Source: Oscillospiraceae bacterium (GTDB taxonomy: Bacteria > Bacillota > Clostridia > Oscillospirales > Oscillospiraceae). From it: a stretch of DNA of 5,575 nucleotides. Shown here one piece after another: positions 1 through 4,696 of the stretch (the stretch's first letter is position 1; each line of letters begins with the position of its first letter). The translations under genes were made by a program, and so were the position numbers. The notes beneath the pieces were generated by a model that saw nothing but the letters and a program-made list of their open reading frames with translations, searched no databases and was not told the DNA's origin. Location of the stretch: the NCBI GenBank assembly GCA_016296045.1, contig JAEDKB010000122.1:1-5575 (forward strand), in the 5' to 3' direction.

Positions 1-611
1 ACATCCTCATTTTTCATTCCGTAGCAGAAACGGTCTTTTTGAAGATAGGCTTTTTGCCAAGGGTCTTTATAGTATTCGTAATACTCATAGGTAGGAGCAA
101 TCAGTCCGGTATGAAGCTCCAGACGCATATAGGGCGGCTTCTGCAATTCCACATGATGGGCGACCGTCGATATCTTTTTATAATCCATCGATTCCGCAAG
201 CTCGCACGCTTCCTCGATCTTGTCCACAGGAACGAGAATATCGATATCGCCCATTTCGCGCAAATGCGGCAGTGGGAAAAGATGGCGAATCACGCTGCCT
301 TTCAGCGGCAAAAACGGAATCTCGTGTTCCTCAAAGCTCGCTGTCAGCAAGGAATACTCTGTTTCCTGATTCACGCATTGCGCCAAAAGCTTTGCATTTC
401 GGCTGCTCCATTTTTTCATAAGCTCCGGTTCGGGACCGTTTTTCAGTTTTTCAACTGTATAGAAGCTCAGCGCGCTGACGCCATGTTTTTTTGCCATGGA
501 AAATACATTTTCCCATGCAACGTCTTCCGGCTTCTCATCGGGCATTGTGCCATTCAGCGCGCAACGCAAAAGCGCCAACAAATATTCACTTACTTTTGCG
601 TCAAATTGCAT
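1..611 (-). CDS. Nucleotidyltransferase family protein (NTP_transf_5-like), 3' end cut by the window
   Basis: This frame is open from an ATG at 611 to the left edge, giving 203 complete codons of a protein that probably runs to about 350-400 residues. It carries the hallmarks of the uncharacterised nucleotidyltransferase family NTP_transf_5. There is a helical N-terminal region (residues 1-95), then Lys104-Gly105, and then Arg118 followed by Met-Gly-Asp-Ile-Asp (120-124), the GDID motif expected to bind the metal and nucleotide. Next come a His-His-Val-Glu segment (152-155) and a Leu-Glu-Leu-His segment (164-167), both typical of the family. The true substrate is unknown. Family members often sit beside PqqD-like or HPr-kinase-like genes in peptide-modification loci. 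The start is supported by GAGGGG at 618-623, six bases upstream and overlapping the TGA of the preceding gene, so translation is probably coupled. No signal peptide or membrane segment is seen, so it is probably cytoplasmic. Family call fairly sure, function unknown. Confidence 0.85.
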   Translation of the reverse strand, partial: MQFDAKVSEYLLALLRCALNGTMPDEKPEDVAWENVFSMAKKHGVSALSFYTVEKLKNGPEPELMKKWSSRNAKLLAQCVNQETEYSLLTASFEEHEIPFLPLKGSVIRHLFPLPHLREMGDIDILVPVDKIEEACELAESMDYKKISTVAHHVELQKPPYMRLELHTGLIAPTYEYYEYYKDPWQKAYLQKDRFCYGMKNED

Positions 612-621
612 AGCCAGCCCC

Positions 622-1086
622 TCACTTCCGAATCTTATTCCTCAAGGCGCAAAATCTCCGATGCGCTGAAAAAAATACCCAACGGTACTTCAGAACCCAT
701 GTCCACGTCATGCGATAGAATTTGTAAATCAGGTTCTTATTGGTAAGGTGCTTCCCTTTTCGGATATATTCCGTAGCAATGCCGATCATCTGCTCTCTTT
801 TCAGCCCTTTTTCAAGCTGCCATTGATGATCGCCGCAGCAGGTATAGGTTCCGTCCTTATTGACCTTCACAATTCGGTGCAGCACAAATGCGCCGTTGCT
901 TCTGCGGTAGAGCGGAAGATCATTTTTCTTCAGCTCACCGGTAATCGGCGACAGCGTAACTTTGTCACGGTTGCCAACAATAAAGGGAAACATGCTGGTG
1001 CCCGTTATCGTTAATGAAAATGTACCGCCCTGATCCAGAGTTTCTTTCATCAAGGGATAGTAGTCAGCAAGCTGTACTTTATTCAA
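622..1086 (-). CDS. S24/S26-type serine peptidase-like protein, soluble, Ser-His type
   Basis: A 154-residue protein with the box pattern of signal-peptidase-like (S26) enzymes. Gly-Thr-Ser-Met-Phe-Pro (29-34) carries the probable nucleophile Ser31 in an S-M-x-P motif. Asp56 to Arg62 (DLPLYRR) corresponds to the G-D-x-V-x-Y-R box. Val-Leu-His-Arg-Ile-Val (68-73) puts His70 where bacterial SPase I has its general-base Lys, as in SipW or ER-type enzymes. Gly85-Asp86-His87 matches the last box. Unlike true signal peptidases it has no N-terminal membrane anchor, so a cytoplasmic role is likely. The C-terminal third is basic and aromatic (WTWVLKYRW, 128-136) and could touch the membrane or a partner. 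The start is a TTG with GGAGG at 1096-1100, nine bases upstream, and it overlaps the end of the PqqD-like gene by 8 bp. I infer that it cleaves or binds a peptide handed over by the PqqD-like protein. A catalytically dead homologue is possible. Confidence 0.82.
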   Translation of the reverse strand: MNKVQLADYYPLMKETLDQGGTFSLTITGTSMFPFIVGNRDKVTLSPITGELKKNDLPLYRRSNGAFVLHRIVKVNKDGTYTCCGDHQWQLEKGLKREQMIGIATEYIRKGKHLTNKNLIYKFYRMTWTWVLKYRWVFFSAHRRFCALRNKIRK

Positions 1087-1342
1087 GACAGCCAGCCTCC
1101 ATCAGCTTGTCAATAAACGCGGCAGAACAGGAACGAGCCGTCTGCTCATCAACATCATAATCGCGAAGCAGCGCCGCAGTCAAACCGTCAACGTCCGAGC
1201 CCTTCTCCAATTCCTTCCAAAGGAAAGCGCCGGAGTCATTCAGGGTAATCATGCCGTTGAATTCGGCGCTGGTCTGGCCGACGGGAACAACAATATTGGA
1301 GCCTGCGATGCTGCGAAGAACAAATCCCTCTTTGATTTTCAT
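1079..1342 (-). CDS. PqqD-like (RiPP recognition element) protein
   Basis: An 87-residue protein with the PqqD family profile. An N-terminal beta-hairpin (MKIKEGFVLR, then SNIVVPVG) is followed by Ile32-Thr33-Leu34-Asn35-Asp36-Ser37-Gly38 and Phe40-Leu41-Trp42, the conserved 'LNxSGxxLW' helix start. Two helices then end in Phe76-Ile77-Asp78-Lys79-Leu80 and Gly84. PqqD-fold proteins bind leader peptides of ribosomally made, modified peptides and present them to enzymes. The same fold turns up in orphan cassettes with nucleotidyltransferases. A longer in-frame reading from 1387 is possible, but I chose ATG 1342 because AAAGAGG at 1351-1357 sits eight bases upstream and because PqqD proteins normally begin with this strand. 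An in-frame ATG at 1360 has no ribosome site. It is the first gene of the three-gene operon and overlaps the peptidase gene by 8 bp. Its peptide partner is not visible in the window. Confidence 0.9.
   Translation of the reverse strand: MKIKEGFVLRSIAGSNIVVPVGQTSAEFNGMITLNDSGAFLWKELEKGSDVDGLTAALLRDYDVDEQTARSCSAAFIDKLMEAGCLE
1096..1100 (-). promoter_or_regulatory. Ribosome binding site deciding the TTG start of the peptidase-like gene
   Basis: The minus strand reads GGAGG here, nine bases before TTG 1086. No ATG in frame lies nearer than residue 13, so this site is the main reason for accepting the TTG start and the 8-bp overlap with the PqqD-like gene. Confidence 0.7.
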
Positions 1343-1350
1343 AAACAAAA

Positions 1351-1357
1351 CCTCTTT
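1351..1357 (-). promoter_or_regulatory. Ribosome binding site deciding the PqqD-like start
   Basis: The minus strand reads AAAGAGG here, eight bases before ATG 1342. It overlaps the in-frame upstream ATG at 1360, which argues against the longer start sites at 1360 and 1387. Confidence 0.7.
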
Positions 1358-1435
1358 CATTGTTTTTTGATAATTTTTTGTTTTCACTTCCGCGTAAAAG
1401 CAGAAATTTAGAAAAACGGAGTCTATATCTTTTAT

Positions 1436-1464
1436 ATTTTATCACTATTCGTAATTGATTGCAA
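1436..1464 (-). promoter_or_regulatory. Sigma-A type promoter for the PqqD/peptidase/nucleotidyltransferase operon
   Basis: On the minus strand a -35 box TTGCAA (1464-1459, four of six consensus bases) is followed by a 17-base spacer and a -10 box TAAAAT (1441-1436, five of six). Transcription would start near 1429, leaving a leader of about 87 bases before ATG 1342. The promoter sits 32 bases after the stop codon of the lysozyme gene. I see no convincing hairpin terminator between that stop and the promoter, so read-through from the lysozyme gene may add to expression. Confidence 0.6.
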
Positions 1465-1495
1465 TGGATTTTTTACGACATTTTTTGAACACCTC

Positions 1496-4444
1496 TTACG
1501 AAATATACAAAAACACAGACACGGCATATGCATTGTCCGAAAGAACAAACATATGGTCAGAAAACGTCATCCATTGATGATCTTCATTTTGTGAGCAAAT
1601 CTGAAAATCCTGTCCGAACGAGGTAAAATACAATCTTGTATTACTGATGCCTCTTCCGATTTTTATTCCATGGCGGTCAAAATGCAAGAGTCTGCCATAC
1701 GGATTACGCAAAATGACAGAACCATCGCGCTGCAGCTCCGGCGTCCACAGGAGATTCGCTTTCACCGAAATTCTCCCTGTTGCATCCGGCGAATCGATTT
1801 TTACCGTTTCTCCCTCGCTTCCAAGCGCGTACCATCCGATCCCATCGGATACCGCAATCACAATCCGGCAGGATTCTTCCGGAATTTGCTGCGTTCTCTG
1901 CGCAGAAACGGTAATGAATTCACGTCTTCCGCACCCGCTGCAAACTCCATTCTGATAGGAATGTGCGACGCGGTCAATCACCTGCCCGCTGCGAACCGTT
2001 GCCCCACAGTCAAGGCATCTGCTGTCACACGTTGCACCGGCTGACGTACAAGTCGGCGCATACTTTGTTCCGGATACCGTATTTTCATGCGGGCAGTCCG
2101 AGACAAAGAATGCCGCGTCCATCATTGTAAAAGAACCGGAAGCATTCTCGGCCTTGATGACAATCCGATATTCTCCGGCAGCAAGCGCCGTAAATCGGAG
2201 CATTTGATTCAAGGATGAAATGGAAGCCGTCCTGCTCTGCGGATACAGATGCGCGGAAGTCATCGGATTCTCGCTTTCGGCGCTGTAGATCGCGGCCGAA
2301 ACCTCCGTAATGTCCGAAAGATCGGAAACCAGCGTTCCTTTTACTTCGATTGCGCTGCCGGGGAAAAAAGTGATTCCTTCCGGATGAAAGTAGTCCCCTG
2401 ACCAATCAATCCGATCTTTGTCATCCGAGACGGTCAGCGGTGCCTCATAGACCGTTCGGAATTCATTCCCGTTTCTGGCGCTGATGCGCAGCGTATAATC
2501 ATTGAGCATCAGCCGCGAAAAAATCAGTTTATCATTGAGATTGGAAAGGTCGTAGCAGTTGCCCTCCGGAACATCTCCGGCACTCAGATGTGCTTTCCCG
2601 TTTACATCGATCACGCAAACGGATACGAACTCCAACGGTGTAGCGTCGGAAGTAACGACCCCCTCAAGGCAGAAGGTTTCCCCCTTTTCCAGAACGGTGG
2701 GCGCGTTGCAGCCGCACAGGCTGATCGCATCCGGACGGACAAAGAATTTCTGTTGAAAGGCTGTCTGCGGACCGCCGGAATTCTGCGCTTGGATCACGCA
2801 GGTATAAGCGCCGACCTCTAAGGCACTCAGATCCATTCCTTTGCAAAGCTCTTCTATCGAAATCGTTTTGGCCGGTGACGATGCGGAGACGGCGTCAACC
2901 TGCGCGCCGGTATAATCAAGAATGACAAGGGAGCAGGTCTGCATATCGGATTTTGAAGAGGTGATTTTTCCGGAAAGCGTGATCGGATCTCCGGGGTAAT
3001 ACTCCTTTTTCAAGCTGATATCCGATACGGTAATCGGGTCATTTTTGACCCATACAGAAAACGCTTCCGAGACAATCTGTATCGCGCTGCCTTTTGTCAG
3101 GGTAACCGAAACGCCGTAAGTGTATTTTCCCGTCGGAAGCGACTCAAACTTCAGTTTTTCGGCAAGCTCTGCCAAGTCAAATTTTGTCGCATTCGGATTG
3201 GCTGATTCGCTGAGCAGCGTCTTATCGGAGGATTTGACCGATACTGTAACATTAGAAATATTCTCTGTTGCCGCTATAATACCTGTTGTCTTAAATGTAT
3301 CCCCTTCTTTCAGATTTTCGGGAATAGCAACATGATCCGCACGAATGCCGTTTTTAGATATGACAACCGACTGATTCAAAAGTACCTGTGTTTCAAATGT
3401 ATTAGTCGCAACAACGCGGTAATAATAGCTTCCTTCCGGAAGATCTTTTGATTTTACGCCATCAGCGAGTTTTGAAATGTCATATGTAGTTGCTTTCGGT
3501 CCGGCGGATTTTCCGATTACCTGTTTTCCTTCTTCGTCAAAGAAGCCGACAGTCACATTGCTCAGATTGCCCGAGGAAGACGTAACCGTTCCGCTGATGG
3601 GCATAGTATCGCCGGTTTTCAGTACCGAATGCGCTGCACTTCCCGACAGCACAAGCGTTGCGCCTGTTGCAGAATAACCGTTAAAGCCATAGCGCTTGCA
3701 GATTGTAGGATAGTCCTTAAAACAGACGTCCATATCCGTGTTTCCCGGCACACCGTCAACGCTGCCGGACGAGGAATACTGCCACATTCCGCACATGGTA
3801 TCATAATCGCTGTATGTATCGCACGTTCCGGAATACAGATACTGCGCCAGCCAACATTCATATCGAGCACAGAGCTTTGCGGTATCCAGCTTGCTCTCAA
3901 GCCAACTGCGGCAGGAATAGAGACCGACCAGCCATCCGTCAGCAGCCATCGCATCCATAAATGTCATGGCAATTTCAGTCAGCTGATCCTTTGTCATCAA
4001 GCCGTGGATTTTCGGCTCTTCCAAGTCATAATAAACCGGATATTCCAATTTTTTGCCTGAAAGCCAAGAGCGAAGTGCTGCTGCCTCATCCTGCGCTTCC
4101 TGCGCATTATCAGCATAGGAATAAAGATATACACCAACATCCATTCCGGCTGCTTTCGCTTTCGAATAGTTGTTTTCGAAAGTATTATCAATCGTCGTGG
4201 CAAATCCTGCACGCAGAATGACAAATGAATAGCCGGCTGATTTTATTTTATTGAAATCGACACTGTCGCCCTGCCAACTGGAAATATCAATGCCTTTTGC
4301 CAAAATTCCGTTTCCGTCTCCGTTTTTCCCTCCTGCATAACCGTCAGTATATCCGGCAGCAAAAACAGTATGATTCGGAAGCAAACCGCAAATCAGCACC
4401 GTTGTCAGCAGAATCAAAAGCATTCTTCTGAAAAAAAGCTTCAT
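1496..4444 (-). CDS. Secreted GH25 lysozyme with five beta-rich repeats, Cys-rich module and novel C-terminal domain
   Basis: A 982-residue exported protein, probably an N-acetylmuramidase that cuts peptidoglycan. Residues 1-29 form a signal peptide (MKLFFRR, hydrophobic core, Val-Phe-Ala before the cut). Residues 50-250 are a GH25 domain: GIDISSWQG (51-59) with Asp53, YYDLEE (138-143) with the Asp140-x-Glu142 catalytic pair, and WQYSSSG (221-227) followed by Asp237-Met-Asp239. All key residues are present. Residues 264-782 hold five divergent Ig-like repeats. Residues 784-841 are a zinc-ribbon-like module with C-P-H, C-x-x-C-G and C-x-x-C-G motifs. Residues 842-982 are beta-rich and unrecognised. 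The gene has no sortase motif, S-layer homology or LysM domain, so attachment, if any, must come from the repeats or C-terminus. The ATG at 4444 has only a weak AGGA site ten bases upstream, but the signal peptide begins exactly there. Twenty-four cysteines lie in the mature part, many for an anaerobe's secreted enzyme. It is transcribed divergently from the nuclease gene. Confidence 0.92.
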   Translation of the reverse strand: MKLFFRRMLLILLTTVLICGLLPNHTVFAAGYTDGYAGGKNGDGNGILAKGIDISSWQGDSVDFNKIKSAGYSFVILRAGFATTIDNTFENNYSKAKAAGMDVGVYLYSYADNAQEAQDEAAALRSWLSGKKLEYPVYYDLEEPKIHGLMTKDQLTEIAMTFMDAMAADGWLVGLYSCRSWLESKLDTAKLCARYECWLAQYLYSGTCDTYSDYDTMCGMWQYSSSGSVDGVPGNTDMDVCFKDYPTICKRYGFNGYSATGATLVLSGSAAHSVLKTGDTMPISGTVTSSSGNLSNVTVGFFDEEGKQVIGKSAGPKATTYDISKLADGVKSKDLPEGSYYYRVVATNTFETQVLLNQSVVISKNGIRADHVAIPENLKEGDTFKTTGIIAATENISNVTVSVKSSDKTLLSESANPNATKFDLAELAEKLKFESLPTGKYTYGVSVTLTKGSAIQIVSEAFSVWVKNDPITVSDISLKKEYYPGDPITLSGKITSSKSDMQTCSLVILDYTGAQVDAVSASSPAKTISIEELCKGMDLSALEVGAYTCVIQAQNSGGPQTAFQQKFFVRPDAISLCGCNAPTVLEKGETFCLEGVVTSDATPLEFVSVCVIDVNGKAHLSAGDVPEGNCYDLSNLNDKLIFSRLMLNDYTLRISARNGNEFRTVYEAPLTVSDDKDRIDWSGDYFHPEGITFFPGSAIEVKGTLVSDLSDITEVSAAIYSAESENPMTSAHLYPQSRTASISSLNQMLRFTALAAGEYRIVIKAENASGSFTMMDAAFFVSDCPHENTVSGTKYAPTCTSAGATCDSRCLDCGATVRSGQVIDRVAHSYQNGVCSGCGRREFITVSAQRTQQIPEESCRIVIAVSDGIGWYALGSEGETVKIDSPDATGRISVKANLLWTPELQRDGSVILRNPYGRLLHFDRHGIKIGRGISNTRLYFTSFGQDFQICSQNEDHQWMTFSDHMFVLSDNAYAVSVFLYIS
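1499..1921 (-). other. Unrecognised C-terminal domain of the GH25 protein
   Basis: Residues 842-982 do not match a family I can name. The segment is rich in predicted short strands and aromatic turns (IVIAVSDG at 861-868, WYALG at 871-875, DGSVILRNPYGRLLHF at 907-922, MFVLSD at 965-970). The recurring pattern of strand, turn and Trp/Tyr/Phe could be a carbohydrate-binding beta-trefoil or sandwich domain, but this is only an impression of shape. It may serve in wall or glycan binding. Confidence 0.4.
1922..2095 (-). other. Zinc-ribbon-like Cys/His module in the GH25 protein
   Basis: Residues 784-841 contain C784-P-H786, C799, C806, C810-x-x-C813-G, H828 and C835-x-x-C838-G. The layout (C-x-H, then 'TCTSAG', then C-x-x-CG, then a H-S-Y-x-x-G-V-C-x-x-CG ending) is that of a small extracellular module seen repeatedly in secreted proteins of gut Clostridia. 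It could bind zinc or form disulfides. It separates the repeats from the C-terminal domain. Confidence 0.6.
2099..3655 (-). repeat. Five tandem, divergent Ig-like protein repeats of about 100 residues
   Basis: Within the GH25 protein, residues 264-363, 371-466, 470-569, 572-672 and 678-782 share one pattern. Each has a 'GD/GE/GS ... G-x-[ILV]-x-[SA]' opening strand pair, then a V-x-V-like strand, then an anchor of the form [YFIA]-[DS]-[IL]-x-x-L (YDISKL at 321, FDLAEL at 422, ISIEEL at 528, YDLSNL at 631, ASISSL at 740), and a closing L-x-x-x-x-Y strand. Anchor spacing is 101, 106, 103 and 109 residues. The repeats are diverged in sequence and not conserved at the DNA level, so they are old duplications. 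Similar repeats occur in other secreted Clostridia proteins. They probably form a stalk or spacer between the enzyme and the C-terminal part. Confidence 0.75.
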
Positions 4445-4493
4445 AATAGTTTCATCCTATATGTATACTTTCTGATACACTTATCCATCGTTA

Positions 4494-4523
4494 ATTCTAT
4501 CATAAACAACCGACTGCTGTCAA
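4494..4523 (-). promoter_or_regulatory. Sigma-A type promoter for the GH25 gene
   Basis: On the minus strand a perfect TTGACA (4523-4518) is followed by an 18-base spacer and TAGAAT (4499-4494, five of six consensus bases). The start would fall near 4487, giving a leader of about 43 bases to ATG 4444. The strong promoter contrasts with the weak AGGA ribosome site. Confidence 0.65.
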
Positions 4524-4603
4524 ATACTTGGTTATATTCACAGTTCTGTATCGGATTTTAATAAAATTCATAGCATCTTTTGCAATATTACAGTAAATAT
4601 TTG

Positions 4604-4632
4604 TTGTAAATCTCGGTTATTTAATTTATAAT
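4604..4632 (+). promoter_or_regulatory. Sigma-A type promoter for the secreted nuclease gene
   Basis: TTGTAA (4604-4609, four of six) is followed by a 17-base spacer and a perfect TATAAT (4627-4632). The start would fall near 4639, about 58 bases before ATG 4697. Its -35 box lies about 80 bases from the -35 box of the divergent lysozyme promoter, so the two are back to back and could share a regulator. The AT-rich stretch between them shows no clear operator. Confidence 0.6.
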
Positions 4633-4680
4633 GTATAGTGGTTTAATATATAAGCAAAGTATTTTTGCGAATGATAACTC

Positions 4681-4686
4681 AAGGAG
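4681..4686 (+). promoter_or_regulatory. Ribosome binding site of the nuclease gene
   Basis: AAGGAG lies ten bases before ATG 4697. The match to the anti-Shine-Dalgarno is strong and the spacing slightly long. It fixes the start at the ATG that opens the signal peptide. Confidence 0.7.
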
Positions 4687-4696
4687 ATCCGTTTCC

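Larger units (their letters stand above)
4445..4696. other. Divergent AT-rich intergenic region
   Basis: These 252 bases separate the lysozyme and nuclease genes. They hold the two back-to-back promoters and the two ribosome sites and no open frame of note. A short AATATT-acagta-AATATT repeat at 4584-4601 lies just upstream of the nuclease -35 box, but it is too AT-rich to call an operator. Confidence 0.7.

Noticed and set aside
39..746. 235-codon open frame on the plus strand
   Set aside because: It lies antisense to the nucleotidyltransferase and peptidase-like genes, has no ribosome site, and its product is low-complexity basic/aromatic sequence with no family features.
1236..1445. 69-codon minus-strand frame that could have been a precursor peptide for the PqqD-like protein
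   Set aside because: Most of it lies in another frame over the PqqD-like gene, it begins before the likely transcription start, and it has no ribosome site, leader/core pattern or Gly-Gly cleavage site.
1343..1495. Possible small precursor peptide or terminator between the lysozyme and PqqD-like genes
   Set aside because: I found no short ORF with a ribosome site on either strand and no GC-rich hairpin followed by a T run, only the promoter and an AT-rich leader.
1647..2044. Plus-strand frames of about 100-125 codons inside the lysozyme gene
   Set aside because: They are antisense shadows of a gene with intact domains throughout, and lack ribosome sites and recognisable sequence.
4583..4603. 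Inverted repeat AATATT-acagta-AATATT upstream of the nuclease promoter, a possible operator
   Set aside because: The arms are only six AT pairs, AATATT is itself palindromic, and such matches are expected by chance in this AT-rich stretch.
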